From DASRDS01 sp035570055 (GTDB lineage Bacteria > Gemmatimonadota > Gemmatimonadetes > Gemmatimonadales > Gemmatimonadaceae): a stretch of 64,000 nt of DNA. Numbering within the stretch: the first letter of the stretch is position 1; every line of letters begins with the position of its first letter. The position numbers and the translations under genes are program-made. The stretch lies in the NCBI GenBank assembly GCA_035570055.1, contig DATMLM010000010.1:1-64000 (forward strand). The letters run 5' to 3'. The notes below the pieces were generated by a model that was not told where the DNA came from, made no database searches, and was given only the letters and a program-made list of their open reading frames with translations. Of this stretch, positions 24,533 through 33,673 are shown piece after piece.

Positions 24533-27424
24533 TCATGTCGCCGGTGCTAGCGTCCGGGCCCGCTCCTCCGTCCGGAAGCCCTCGATCACGTCACCGACCT
24601 TGAGGTCGTTGAAGTTCTCGATGCCGATACCGCACTCGAACCCGGCCCGGACTTCCCGCACGTCGTCCTTGAAGCGCCGCAACGACCCGATGCGGCCCAT
24701 GTAGACCTCGGTCCCATTCCGGATGACCCGCACGCGACCTTCGCGATTGATGACACCCGAGCGCACCGAGCACCCGGCAATGACGCCGATCTTCGCGACC
24801 TTGAAGATCTCGCGCACCTCGGCGTCGCCATCGATGACCTCGCGCTCCTCCGGCCGCAGCATCCCTTCGAGCGCCGACCGAATCTCGGCCACCGCCTCAT
24901 AGATGATGCGATAGAGCTTGATCTCGACGCCTTCGCGCTCGGCCGCCATCCGCGCATTGTTGTCGGGCCGCACATGGAACCCGACAATGATCGCGCCCGA
25001 GGCCTTGGCGAGGAGAACGTCACTCTCACTGATCGCGCCGACGCCACGATGGATGACCTGCACTTCGACTTCCGCCGTCGAGAGCTGCCCCAACGCGTCG
25101 GCCAATGCTTCGGCCGGCCCGCCTTGATCCGCCTTGATCACGATCCGCAGCGTCCGCCGCTCACCAGCCGCGGTCTGCGCCATGATGTCTTCGAGCGTCA
25201 CCCCGGTTCTCGCCGAGCTCCGCCGATTCCGCGCCTCGCGATCGAGCCGCTCGCGCTTCTGTGCCGTCTCGCGCGCGTCGGTCGCATCTTCGACGACCAC
25301 CAGCACGTCGCCCGCGCTCGGCACCTTCTCGATGCCCAGCACCTGTACCGGAATCGCCGGTCCCGCTGATTTCACCGGCTTGTTGCGCTCGTCGAGCAGC
25401 GCGCGCACACGCCCGGCGTACATGCCGACGATGAAATCATCGCCGACCTTGAGCGTGCCGTTCTCCACGAGCACGGTCGCCACCGGCCCCTTGCCCGGGT
25501 CGAGCTGGGCTTCGATGACCGCCCCTGTCGCCCGACGCCCCGGATTGGCCTTCAGGTCCAGGACCTCAGCCTGCAGCAGAATCTGCTCCAGCAGCTTGTC
25601 GACATTCGTGCCCTTCTTGGCCGAGATCGCCGTCGCCAGCGTCTCGCCGCCGAACTCTTCGAGCACGACGCCTTCGGCCAAGAGATCCTGCTTGACCTTC
25701 ATGACATTCGCCGACGGCAGATCGATCTTGTTGATCGCGACGATCAACTTGACGCCCGCATTCTTGGCGTGCGAGATCGCCTCCTTCGTCTGCGGCATGA
25801 CCTGATCGTCCGCGGCGACGACGAGCACCACGATGTCGGTCACCTGCGCGCCACGCGCGCGCATAGCCGTGAACGCCTCGTGACCCGGCGTGTCGAGGAA
25901 CGTGATCGATTTCCCGCCCGGGAGCGACACGTGATACGCGCCGATGTGTTGCGTGATCCCACCGGCCTCACCCGCGACGACGTTCGCCTTTCTGATATAG
26001 TCGAGCAGCGACGTCTTCCCGTGGTCGACGTGACCCATGATCGTTACGACCGGCGGCCGCCAGACGAGCGCGGTCTGATCCTCCTCGATCTCCGCCACGG
26101 CCGCCTCGGCCGCGTACTCGGCCTCCTTCACCGCGCGGAAGCCGTACTCGCCGGCGATGAGCTCGATCTCGTCGAAGTCCAGTCGCTGGTTGATCGTCTT
26201 CATGAGCCCGAGGTTCTTGAGCGCGAACGCGACGATCTGCGTCGCCGGAACCTTCAAGGTCTCACCCAGCTCGCTGACCGTGATGAATTCATTCACACGC
26301 ACGGTCTTGCGCTCGCGCTCCGCCTCGGCCGCGCGCGCCGCCTCGAGCTCTTCGCGCGACACGCCCTCGTCGAAGCGCCGGCGTGCACCCGGCGACCGGC
26401 CGACCGGACCGCGCATCGTGCTCATCGTGCGGTTGATATTCGCCGTCACGGCTTCCTGGTCGACCATGCCGCGCTTGCCCTTCTTGCGGCGGCCCGCGCC
26501 GCCACCCATCTGACCGCCCATCGGCGGCGCGCCGCCGCCGGAGCTCGGCCGCTTGTCGCCGCCACCGCCACGGTCATCCCGACGCGCGGGCGGCGCCCCG
26601 CTTCCCGCATTTGGCGCTCCACCCGGAGCGGCCGATGCCACGGGACGCGGCGCGTTGTAGCTGCCGCTCCCACCCGCGGGCCGCGACTGACGCGGCGCAC
26701 CGGGCACGAAGGGCCGCGGCGCACCCGGCACAACCGGGCGCGGGCGATTGGGATCAGCCGGCGAGCTCGGCGTGCTCGTCGGCGCACCACCTGCCGACGC
26801 GCCGCCGGATGGCGCGGCCGTCATCGGTGCACCTGACTGGTCCGCTGGCGCACTCGGCCGATGCGGTGGAGCACTCGGCCGATGCGGCGCAGTAGGTTGC
26901 GCGCTCACGGGCCGCTCCTGTGGCGTACTCGGACGCGGCGGCACCGTCGGCGTAGCCGGGGGCGCAGTCACCGAGGGCGCTGTGCTCACCGGCTCGACAC
27001 GAGGCTCAGGACGTGGCTCGGCACGAGGGGGTGGGAGTTCCTCGACCTCGACTTCCTCAGGCAGCTCCTCGAGCTCAGCCGCTTCGGCATTCGCGGCTTG
27101 GACGTCGGCCGCGCGACGGCGACGAACGCCAGTGGCACCCGCGGCAGCAGCACCCGATCCGTTGCCGGCAGCCGCTGGAGCAGGCGCCTCGACAGCAGCA
27201 CTGGTGGTGGAGCCACGCCGGCGCCGGGAGGCAGCGGGAGCCGGCTTCTCGGCACGCGCGCGCTTCTCGCGCTCCCAGCGGGCACGCACGCGCGAGACCT
27301 GATCGTCCGTCAGCGCGCTCGCCTCGTTGCGGACCGGCACGTCCATCGTGCGCAGCAAATTCATCACCTCGTCCGGCGAGATGCCGAATTCGCCCGCCAT
27401 ATCGTGTACGCGAAGCTTGCTCAC
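24533..27424 (-). CDS. infB: translation initiation factor IF-2
   Basis: 963 residues. An N-terminal IF2_N domain (KLRVHDMAGEFGISPDEVMNLL) is followed by a long Ala/Pro/Gly-rich disordered stretch (about residues 55-330) with many APHRPS-type repeats. A second IF2_N domain and then the G domain follow, with GHVDHGKTSLLD (G1), DTPGHEAF (G3) and NKID (G4). The C-terminal domains bind fMet-tRNA. The 5' end overlaps the stop of the L7Ae-like gene by 4 nt. Confidence 0.97.
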   Translation of the reverse strand: MSKLRVHDMAGEFGISPDEVMNLLRTMDVPVRNEASALTDDQVSRVRARWEREKRARAEKPAPAASRRRRGSTTSAAVEAPAPAAAGNGSGAAAAGATGVRRRRAADVQAANAEAAELEELPEEVEVEELPPPRAEPRPEPRVEPVSTAPSVTAPPATPTVPPRPSTPQERPVSAQPTAPHRPSAPPHRPSAPADQSGAPMTAAPSGGASAGGAPTSTPSSPADPNRPRPVVPGAPRPFVPGAPRQSRPAGGSGSYNAPRPVASAAPGGAPNAGSGAPPARRDDRGGGGDKRPSSGGGAPPMGGQMGGGAGRRKKGKRGMVDQEAVTANINRTMSTMRGPVGRSPGARRRFDEGVSREELEAARAAEAERERKTVRVNEFITVSELGETLKVPATQIVAFALKNLGLMKTINQRLDFDEIELIAGEYGFRAVKEAEYAAEAAVAEIEEDQTALVWRPPVVTIMGHVDHGKTSLLDYIRKANVVAGEAGGITQHIGAYHVSLPGGKSITFLDTPGHEAFTAMRARGAQVTDIVVLVVAADDQVMPQTKEAISHAKNAGVKLIVAINKIDLPSANVMKVKQDLLAEGVVLEEFGGETLATAISAKKGTNVDKLLEQILLQAEVLDLKANPGRRATGAVIEAQLDPGKGPVATVLVENGTLKVGDDFIVGMYAGRVRALLDERNKPVKSAGPAIPVQVLGIEKVPSAGDVLVVVEDATDARETAQKRERLDREARNRRSSARTGVTLEDIMAQTAAGERRTLRIVIKADQGGPAEALADALGQLSTAEVEVQVIHRGVGAISESDVLLAKASGAIIVGFHVRPDNNARMAAEREGVEIKLYRIIYEAVAEIRSALEGMLRPEEREVIDGDAEVREIFKVAKIGVIAGCSVRSGVINREGRVRVIRNGTEVYMGRIGSLRRFKDDVREVRAGFECGIGIENFNDLKVGDVIEGFRTEERARTLAPAT

Positions 27425-27765
27425 TCCACCCCTCCCTTCGATTCCACCAGCGCCTCGATCCCCTTCGCCAGCTGGTGGTCCACTATCCCGACTGCCGCTG
27501 CCCCGAGCTGTGCAACGCCCGGACCGCTCACTCGCCGTACGCGCCGCGCATCGAGCAGCGGAACCACTTTCGCGAGGCTATGCCGCGACGCATCCGGCGC
27601 GACGATCGCCAACCGCAACCGCCCGCGCAGCGCCGCCTCCCGCACCGCCTGGACGCCGCTGACCGCGAGTCGCCCGCGAAGCCCGAGGCCAATCAGCCCC
27701 ATGAGCTTCTGCACCACCTCTGGCCGTGCCACGACCTCAGGCAGCCGCCCCTCCACCCTCGTCAC
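27421..27765 (-). CDS. L7Ae/L30e-family ribosomal-like protein (YlxQ type)
   Basis: 114 residues. Sits between nusA and infB, where many bacteria carry the YlxR and YlxQ genes. The pattern LGLRGRLAVSGVQAVREAALRGRLRLAIVAPDAS fits the L7Ae fold, which binds kink-turn RNA. The overlap with nusA is 29 nt. The fold call rests on pattern plus position. Confidence 0.75.
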   Translation of the reverse strand: MTRVEGRLPEVVARPEVVQKLMGLIGLGLRGRLAVSGVQAVREAALRGRLRLAIVAPDASRHSLAKVVPLLDARRVRRVSGPGVAQLGAAAVGIVDHQLAKGIEALVESKGGVE

Positions 27766-29053
27766 TCGTCAGCTCATCGATGATCGACATGATACGATCC
27801 GCCTCCGCCGGCGCGATGCCCGGCAGACGCAGGAGGTCTTCCCGCTCGAGGTCGATCACGTCGTTCAACGTCCGATATCCAGCTTCCTCGAGCACGGCGA
27901 CCGTCGCCGGCTCCAGGCCCTCGATCTCCGTCAGCTTCACATCGCCAGCATCCTCGACCCGCTCCTCGGGCAGCGGCGCAAAGAGCGGCGCCTCACCAGC
28001 CCGCTCCAGCCACTCGCGACTGGAGTAGAGGTCGATCTTCCACTCGGTCAGCTCCGACGCCAGTCGCACGTTCTGACCATTGCGACCGATCGCCAATGAA
28101 AGCTGATCTTCATCGACCACCGCTTGAATCGTCTTGGTCGACGGATCGCTGAACACTCGGGCCACTCGGGCCGGCGCCAACGCCAGCTTGGCGAAGCGCT
28201 CGGGGTCCGAAGACCACGGCACGATATCGATCCTCTCCCCACCCAACTCATTGACCACGGCCTGCACACGCGAGCCTTTCAATCCCACACAAGCGCCAAC
28301 GGGATCGATCGAGTCATCGCGCGAGAACACCGCGATCTTCGTCCGGCTCCCAACCTCGCGAGCCGACGCGCGGATGTCGACGATGTTCTGTTGAATCTCC
28401 GGGACTTCGAGCTTGAACAACGCCTTCACGAACAGCGCATCAGCGCGAGACAGAATCAGCCGGGGCCCCTTGGGAGTCTCTTCGACGCGCTTGAGCACGG
28501 CGCGAATCGGCTCGCCCTGGTGAAAGTGTTCGCGGTGGTTTTGCTCCCGGTACGGGATAATCGCTTCCGCCTCGCGGAACTTGTTCAGCATGACCACGAG
28601 CTTGCCGCGCTCGATCTGCTGGATCTCGCCCGAGAGCAGCTCGCCGACCCGCCCGGTGAACTCGTCGCGAATCTTCGACCGCTCGCCCTCGCGCACGCGC
28701 TGGATGATCCGCTGCTTCGCGGCCTGCACGGCCGTGCGGCCGAACTCCGCGAAGTCCACCGGAATCTCCATGACATCGCCGACCTGAAACTCCGGGTCCT
28801 CGAACCGCGCGTCGTCGAGAGAGACCTCTTTGCTCGAGTCCTCGACGCTATCGACGACGTTCTTGAGCAGCGTGATGCCGAGCGTGCCGCGGTCGTCATC
28901 GATCACGACCTCGGCCTGGACGTTCGGGCCATGTTTCTTCGCGAGGGCGGCCATAATGCCGTCCTTGAGCAGCTCGTGGAGCTCTCCTCGTCCGAGACTC
29001 TTCGAGTTCGATAACTCGCGAATTGCCGTCAGAATTTCAGCGGAGCCGACCAT
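27737..29053 (-). CDS. nusA: transcription termination/antitermination protein NusA
   Basis: 438 residues. The N-terminal RNA-polymerase-binding domain, the S1 domain, then KH1 (GSRTKIAVFSRDDSIDPVGACVGLKGSRVQAV) and KH2 (IGRNGQNVRLASELTEWKIDLYS) are in order. A C-terminal helix-hairpin-helix region (EEAGYRTLNDVIDLEREDLLRLPGI) follows. The start overlaps rimP by 17 nt. As an RNA-binding antiterminator it may act on the hairpin ahead of rimP. Confidence 0.97.
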   Translation of the reverse strand: MVGSAEILTAIRELSNSKSLGRGELHELLKDGIMAALAKKHGPNVQAEVVIDDDRGTLGITLLKNVVDSVEDSSKEVSLDDARFEDPEFQVGDVMEIPVDFAEFGRTAVQAAKQRIIQRVREGERSKIRDEFTGRVGELLSGEIQQIERGKLVVMLNKFREAEAIIPYREQNHREHFHQGEPIRAVLKRVEETPKGPRLILSRADALFVKALFKLEVPEIQQNIVDIRASAREVGSRTKIAVFSRDDSIDPVGACVGLKGSRVQAVVNELGGERIDIVPWSSDPERFAKLALAPARVARVFSDPSTKTIQAVVDEDQLSLAIGRNGQNVRLASELTEWKIDLYSSREWLERAGEAPLFAPLPEERVEDAGDVKLTEIEGLEPATVAVLEEAGYRTLNDVIDLEREDLLRLPGIAPAEADRIMSIIDELTSDEGGGAAA

Positions 29054-29504
29054 CCGTCACACCCCTGTCCCAATTGAACGTCAACCGTGCTTCAACTATC
29101 GCTGGTAGCGTTAGCTGGTACTCGCTTGCTCCCTCACGCACTTTGACCACGAAGTCATCACCCGCTCCCTCGACACCAACGATCTCGACCTCTTTGCGTC
29201 CGCCGAAGGCGGCGCTCTTGATCAGCGCCCGCCGCCCGACGAACCGTCGCCAGTCCTGCTCCGTCTTGAGCGGCCGGTCCGCCCCGGGGGACGACACCTG
29301 CAGCTCAGTTTGCTCGCCAACCAACGGCTCGATCACGCGCGAGACTCGCGCGCAGTCTTCGACCGTCACCCGTTGCCCGTCCCTCCGATCGATTCGAATC
29401 TCGACCGCGGGACGAGCCCGGCTACCCTGCCGGCGCAAGTCGACCAGGTCGAACCCCAACCCGTCAAGTGCGCCCTCGACAACGATTTCCAGTTCTGATT
29501 TCAC
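29037..29504 (-). CDS. rimP: ribosome maturation factor RimP
   Basis: 155 residues. Needed for 30S assembly. The core shows GLGFDLVDLRRQGSRARPAVEIRIDR and a C-terminal SH3-like domain. The start is GTG 29504 (VKSELEIVVEG). The longer frame to 29555 would translate through a terminator-like hairpin and is rejected. First gene of rimP-nusA-L7Ae-infB-rbfA-truB-ribF. Confidence 0.9.
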   Translation of the reverse strand: MKSELEIVVEGALDGLGFDLVDLRRQGSRARPAVEIRIDRRDGQRVTVEDCARVSRVIEPLVGEQTELQVSSPGADRPLKTEQDWRRFVGRRALIKSAAFGGRKEVEIVGVEGAGDDFVVKVREGASEYQLTLPAIVEARLTFNWDRGVTDGRLR

Positions 29505-29515
29505 AACCGATGAGA

Positions 29516-29546
29516 ATAAAAAAATGTGGGGAACCTCCCCCACATT
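29516..29546 (-). terminator. intrinsic terminator/attenuator ahead of rimP
   Basis: Minus strand: AATGTGGGG (29546-29538) and CCCCACATT (29531-29523) form a perfect 9 bp stem with a 6 nt loop, followed by a run of seven Ts. It lies after pgeF and only 13 nt before the rimP GTG. It may end the murA-pgeF transcript, act as a leader attenuator of the rimP operon, or do both. Confidence 0.8.
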
Positions 29547-29558
29547 GCCAGACATAGA

Positions 29559-29586
29559 AACATAACGTCCCCCTAACAGGGGTCAA
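29559..29586 (-). promoter_or_regulatory. predicted promoter of the rimP-nusA-infB operon
   Basis: Minus strand: TTGACC (29586-29581), a 16 nt spacer, TATGTT (29564-29559). Transcription would start near 29552, so the transcript would open almost directly with the terminator-like hairpin at 29546-29523. Confidence 0.5.
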
Positions 29587-29598
29587 CCCATCCAGCGC

Positions 29599-30303
29599 CT
29601 AATCGGCTATAATGGCCGCCGCCTGTCGCCCGGCGTCGCCGCCGCGATGAGAGAAAAATCGGTCGTCGTCGCACCGCGAACAATCGTCACTGACCGTCAC
29701 GGCTCTCACGCCGGCAGCACACGCCTGCCCCGCGAGCAATCCCCGCAGATCCACCGTGGTCGGAGTCTCGACGATCTTGCCCGTCAGTTGTGCGTAGACC
29801 TCCGGGCTCACCTCGTAGCATCGCCCACAAATCGCGGGCCCGAGATGCACGCGCAGCTCCCTCAACGCTAGCCCATCCTCGGCCATCACCGTCAGCGCTT
29901 TCCGCATGATACCGGCGGCGGTCCCGCGCCATCCCGCGTGAAGCGCGGCCACGGCTCCGGACGGATGCGCAATGAGAACCGGTACGCAGTCAGCCACAGT
30001 CACCGCGAGACCGGTGCCGCGATCGGGCGCATAGTGCCCGTCGGCATCATCCACCCTCAGCCAACCGGTCCACGATCCATCGTGCATGGCCACGCGCGTG
30101 CCGTGCACCTGTCGCCCCGTCGCGAACCGCGGCGCGCGGAGCACGCCGAGCCGCAGCGCGTCCCAGCGGCCGATCACGTCCTGGACGGACTCGTCACCTT
30201 GCGTGCTGAGCGATCCGAACGCACGAGTCGTCACATACGCCCGCACCCCGAAAGAGGTGAAAACGTCGATGGGCTCGAGTGTCGTGACCGCGGTCGTTGT
30301 CAT
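29599..30303 (-). CDS. pgeF: PgeF/YfiH family (peptidoglycan editing factor, multicopper-oxidase-like)
   Basis: 234 residues. DUF152 family. Homologues cleave or phosphorylate purine nucleosides and remove misincorporated L-Ser from UDP-MurNAc. Zn-site blocks: ATGRQVHGTRVAMHD (His), VTVADCVPVLI (Cys) and AALHAGWRGTAAGI (His). It starts at ATG 30303, overlapping the murA stop (ATGA). Pairing with murA fits a peptidoglycan role. Confidence 0.88.
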   Translation of the reverse strand: MTTTAVTTLEPIDVFTSFGVRAYVTTRAFGSLSTQGDESVQDVIGRWDALRLGVLRAPRFATGRQVHGTRVAMHDGSWTGWLRVDDADGHYAPDRGTGLAVTVADCVPVLIAHPSGAVAALHAGWRGTAAGIMRKALTVMAEDGLALRELRVHLGPAICGRCYEVSPEVYAQLTGKIVETPTTVDLRGLLAGQACAAGVRAVTVSDDCSRCDDDRFFSHRGGDAGRQAAAIIAD

Positions 30304-31607
30304 CGGGTAGGCGTCAAATATCGCGTGTGGACCACGCGTTCGATACGGGCGCCCAGGGCGTTCAGCCGCTCGTCGATGCGCTCATAGCCGCGGTCGATCT
30401 GCCCGACGTTGTTGATCGTGCTCGTCCCATTCGCGCAGAGCGCGGCCAGCAGCATCGCCATGCCCGCGCGGATGTCGGGCGACTCGACGGTCGACGCCCG
30501 CAGATCCGACGGTCCCGCGACCAGCACCCGGTGCGGGTCGCAGAGCACGATGCGCGCGCCCATACCGACCAGCTTGTCCACGAAGAACATGCGCGACTCG
30601 AACATCTTCTCGTGCATCAAGATCAAGCCACGGCACTGGGTCGCCGTGACGATGGCGATCGACATGAGATCCGCCGGGAATGCCGGCCATGGCTGGTCCT
30701 CGAGCTTTGGGACATGCCCTCCCAGGTCGCTCCGGATCTCCAAGCTCTGATGCGCCGGCACGATCAGGTCCGGGCCGTCCACGACACACTCGACCCCAAG
30801 TCGCGCAAATCCCATTCTGACGGACCGCAGATGCTCGACGCCGGCGTCGGCAATTCTCAACTCTGACCGGGTCACGGCCGCCAGCCCGATGAACGATCCG
30901 ACCTCGATGTGATCGGGCCCGATCGTGTACCGCACGCCGCGAAGCGGGCGCGCGCCATGGATGGTCAGGGTATTCGTGCCGATGCCTTCGATCTCCGCGC
31001 CCATCGCCACCAGGAAATGCGCGAGATCCTGCACGTGAGGCTCGCTGGCCGCATTGCGCAGAACGGTCGTCCCGGTCGCGGCGACCGCCGCCATCAGCGC
31101 ATTCTCCGTCGCCGTCACGCTCGGCTCGTCGAGGAACACGTCCGCGCCAACGAGGCGGGGCGCGCTGATCTCGAACTTCCCGTTCAGCGTGAACGTCGCC
31201 CCGAGCTGTTCGAGCGCCAGAAAGTGGGTATCGACGCGTCGCCGCCCGATCACATCGCCGCCGGGCGGCGGAAGCTGGACCGACTTGCATCGCGCCAGGA
31301 GGGGCCCGGCCAGGAGAATCGACGCGCGGATCCGCGCGCACAATCTCGGATCGAGCGACGCGGCCCGGATCTCCTTTGCGTGGATCTTGAGCTCGTGCGG
31401 TCCGGACCACTCCACCGAGGCGCCAACCGATCGGAGGAGATCGACGAGCGTCTCGATGTCGTTGATGCGGGGGACATTCGACAGCTCGACCGGCTGATCG
31501 GTCAGGAGCGCGGCGGCCACGATCGGCAGCGCCGCGTTCTTGTTGCCGGACGGCCGGACTGTGCCCGACAGCTTCCGGCCGCCTTCTACCATGAATTGAA
31601 CAGTCAT
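30300..31607 (-). CDS. murA: UDP-N-acetylglucosamine 1-carboxyvinyltransferase, Asp-type active site
   Basis: 435 residues. First step of peptidoglycan synthesis: enolpyruvyl transfer from PEP to UDP-GlcNAc. The N-terminal RPSGNKNAALPI holds the catalytic Lys. The flexible loop reads LPPPGGDVIGRRRVD, so the residue equal to E. coli Cys115 is Asp118 here. Asp at this place keeps activity but blocks alkylation by fosfomycin in Mycobacterium tuberculosis and Chlamydia. The start is ATG 31607 (MTVQFMVEGG). The upstream 13 residues of the frame are not conserved. Confidence 0.96.
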   Translation of the reverse strand: MTVQFMVEGGRKLSGTVRPSGNKNAALPIVAAALLTDQPVELSNVPRINDIETLVDLLRSVGASVEWSGPHELKIHAKEIRAASLDPRLCARIRASILLAGPLLARCKSVQLPPPGGDVIGRRRVDTHFLALEQLGATFTLNGKFEISAPRLVGADVFLDEPSVTATENALMAAVAATGTTVLRNAASEPHVQDLAHFLVAMGAEIEGIGTNTLTIHGARPLRGVRYTIGPDHIEVGSFIGLAAVTRSELRIADAGVEHLRSVRMGFARLGVECVVDGPDLIVPAHQSLEIRSDLGGHVPKLEDQPWPAFPADLMSIAIVTATQCRGLILMHEKMFESRMFFVDKLVGMGARIVLCDPHRVLVAGPSDLRASTVESPDIRAGMAMLLAALCANGTSTINNVGQIDRGYERIDERLNALGARIERVVHTRYLTPTR

Positions 31608-31910
31608 TATCGCGTTAGGATGTCCGCCCTCGACGCCCCCAGTCAAGAAACGTCACTCGCTTCGCTCGTGACTTTCTTGCCTTGTCCTATTGGATGCGTC
31701 GGCCGTGGGCCGCCGCGGAACTGCCGCGACGGTCCATATACAGACGACCGTAGTCGGCCATGCGAAAGGCCGGGCATTCCCGCGAGTCGGCCCAGGTCCT
31801 CACCGTGTGCGGTCGCCGAAGGCGCTGCGCACAGCGCGGGTTGCCAGGCGTGGCCCCCGCCTTGCAATGTTCGGCAGTTCTCGAACACAACTCTATCCCA
31901 GGAGACTCGC
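31608..31910. other. divergent intergenic region between murA and a membrane-protein gene
   Basis: About 300 nt without a gene. It holds the hairpin at 31644-31679. The long plus-strand frame crossing here is antisense to murA and not coding. No clear promoter pair could be fixed for either side. Confidence 0.4.
31644..31679. repeat. imperfect inverted repeat near the murA start
   Basis: CAAGAAACGTCAC and GTGACTTTCTTG pair over about 12 bp with one bulged C, around a loop rich in CGCTTCGCTC. It lies 37 nt upstream of the murA start on the minus strand, where it would be in the 5' leader or promoter. Function is unknown. Confidence 0.5.
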
Positions 31911-32423
31911 ATGGTGCCGGCCTGGCTGCAGATCGTGCAGACCGTCGCGACCTGTGTCCTTCTGGTGGCCCTCGCGATTCTGGCGGTGGGCGCGATCGTG
32001 GCGTCCGTCGTGATTCGCCGCCAACTCCAGCGCGGCAGCGAGGAGGTCACGAAAATGCTGGGCGTGGCCGCCCCCATGCTCCGGGACGCGACGGTCCTCT
32101 TGGGTGAGCTCCGCGATATCGCAGTCCAGGCCCGCGAAGACACTGCGGTCGTGCACCGGCTCGTCACGGATGCCGACGTCCGCCTGCGCGAGATCGGCAA
32201 CCGGGCCAATGAGCACATAGGCGAGCTCGACACGGCGTACGGTATTCTCCGTGACGGCCTGGAGGATGCGGTAGTCTCCGTCGCGGCTGTCGCGCACGGG
32301 GTCCGTGCGGGGACCGCGGCATTGGGACTCAGCGACAACGGGAGGAAGAATGGCCACGACGATGCAGGATCATCTGGACGACGCGCACAGCCACGAATCC
32401 GAGGCCAACGGCGTGAAGAGTAA
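31911..32423 (+). CDS. membrane-anchored DUF948-like protein
   Basis: 170 residues. One N-terminal helix (TVATCVLLVALAILAVGAIVASVV) then a long alpha-helical, coiled-coil-like region. The start ATG 31911 follows a good Shine-Dalgarno (AGGAGACTCGC). DUF948 proteins are small envelope-stress-associated membrane proteins often next to YtxH genes, as here. The tail after about residue 145 is Arg-rich and overlaps the next gene by 74 nt in another frame. Confidence 0.7.
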   Translation: MVPAWLQIVQTVATCVLLVALAILAVGAIVASVVIRRQLQRGSEEVTKMLGVAAPMLRDATVLLGELRDIAVQAREDTAVVHRLVTDADVRLREIGNRANEHIGELDTAYGILRDGLEDAVVSVAAVAHGVRAGTAALGLSDNGRKNGHDDAGSSGRRAQPRIRGQRREE

Positions 32424-32769
32424 ATTCCGGGAAGGGTTCCCTCGTCTCAAGAAACGGCTGGCCGACCGCGAGGTCCAGACCGACATGGTTGCCGCCGCGC
32501 TCGTCGGCGCGGCCATTGGCGTAGCCGCCACCTTACTGCTCCGTCCGCGCCGGAGCCCCCACCTGGGCGACGTCGCCCGCGACACGGCAAGCCGCGCCCG
32601 CAAACGCGGCGAAGCGTGGCTGGACTCGCTACCAAACGGCGAGGAGATCAAAGAGCGCCTGTCCGAATACGTCGAGACCGCCCGCGACGCGATCGACCGT
32701 ACCGTCGAGGGCGAGCTCCGCGCGCTCCGGAAGCGACTGCGCCGGCAGCGATCCCGCGTTGGACTATAG
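32350..32769 (+). CDS. YtxH domain-like protein
   Basis: 139 residues. A central hydrophobic Gly/Ala-rich segment (MVAAALVGAAIGVAATLLL, about 47-65) typical of YtxH is followed by a charged helical tail (about 70-139). The start ATG 32350 is 6 nt after GGAGGAAG. The module with the upstream DUF948-like gene supports the call. Role in general or envelope stress is inferred from family habit. Confidence 0.72.
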   Translation: MATTMQDHLDDAHSHESEANGVKSKFREGFPRLKKRLADREVQTDMVAAALVGAAIGVAATLLLRPRRSPHLGDVARDTASRARKRGEAWLDSLPNGEEIKERLSEYVETARDAIDRTVEGELRALRKRLRRQRSRVGL

Positions 32770-33673
32770 GTACGTAGGACTCATCGTCCTCCTCGCCGTC
32801 GCCGTCGTGGCCCTCACGCCGGCGACGGCGTACGCATGGACGCCCGGAACCCACGTGTTCCTCGGCGAGGCCGTCATGCGGTCCGTAAGCCTCCTACCGG
32901 CAGCGGTCGCTGACCTCCTCCGCGCATTCCCGTACGACTTCCTTTACGGGTCGATCGCCGCCGACACGAGCATGGCCAAGAAGTACGCTCCAGTCGGCCG
33001 GCACTGCCATTCCTGGCACGTCGGATTCGAGATCTACGACGCCGCGAACGACGGCCCCCTCCGCGCGTTCGGCCTCGGCTACCTGGCCCACCTCGCCGCC
33101 GACGTCGTCGCCCACAACTATTTCGTGCCGCGCCAGCTCGCGCTGACCTCGACCACGATCGGCCTCGGGCACAGCTACTGGGAGAGCCGGTTCGAGGGGC
33201 ACCTGGGCGAACGCCCGGGCCACCGCGCGGTCGAGCTCCTCTTGCTGGACCACACGCGCTCCGATGAGCACCTCGATCGGATCCTGAGCCCGACGATCTT
33301 CAGCACACAGACCAATCGCCGAATTTTCCGCGGCATGGTCTACGTCACCGACACCGAGTCCTGGCAGCGGATCGTGCAACTCGTCTCCGAGAATAGCCGC
33401 TGGGATCTCGCGAACGACGACATCGCCGCCTACATCGCGCGCTCCTACGATTTCGTGATGGACCTGCTCCAGCGCCTCGATAGCTCGGAGCCGTACCTAT
33501 TGGATCCGGCTGGCCACGAGCCGCTCCAACTCGCCAAGCGCGTCCGCCGCGCCGCGCTCCGCCGCGGCGGCGATGTGCATCTCGCCGAGGACGCCGAACG
33601 CCAGTTCGGCCTCCCGCCGACATCGCTGCGGTACGCCGCGACCCTCCCGGCTCCGCTCTACCTTCCGGGATGA
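32759..33673 (+). CDS. zinc-dependent phospholipase C-like secreted protein
   Basis: 304 residues. The signal peptide (VGLIVLLAVAVVALTPATAYA) is cut before WTPGTHVFLG, so the mature protein starts with Trp, as in Bacillus PLC, where the Trp1 amine binds zinc. Further His/Asp blocks (GSIAADTS, HCHSWHVG, GYLAHLAADVVAHNYF) fit the three-zinc site. The start is TTG 32759, overlapping the YtxH gene by 11 nt. Substrate is not predictable. Many such proteins in soil phyla are uncharacterised. Confidence 0.78.
   Translation: MDYRYVGLIVLLAVAVVALTPATAYAWTPGTHVFLGEAVMRSVSLLPAAVADLLRAFPYDFLYGSIAADTSMAKKYAPVGRHCHSWHVGFEIYDAANDGPLRAFGLGYLAHLAADVVAHNYFVPRQLALTSTTIGLGHSYWESRFEGHLGERPGHRAVELLLLDHTRSDEHLDRILSPTIFSTQTNRRIFRGMVYVTDTESWQRIVQLVSENSRWDLANDDIAAYIARSYDFVMDLLQRLDSSEPYLLDPAGHEPLQLAKRVRRAALRRGGDVHLAEDAERQFGLPPTSLRYAATLPAPLYLPG

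Noticed and set aside
30909..31910. Plus-strand extension of the DUF948-like frame across murA
   Set aside because: It is antisense to murA. The true gene starts at ATG 31911, after a Shine-Dalgarno.
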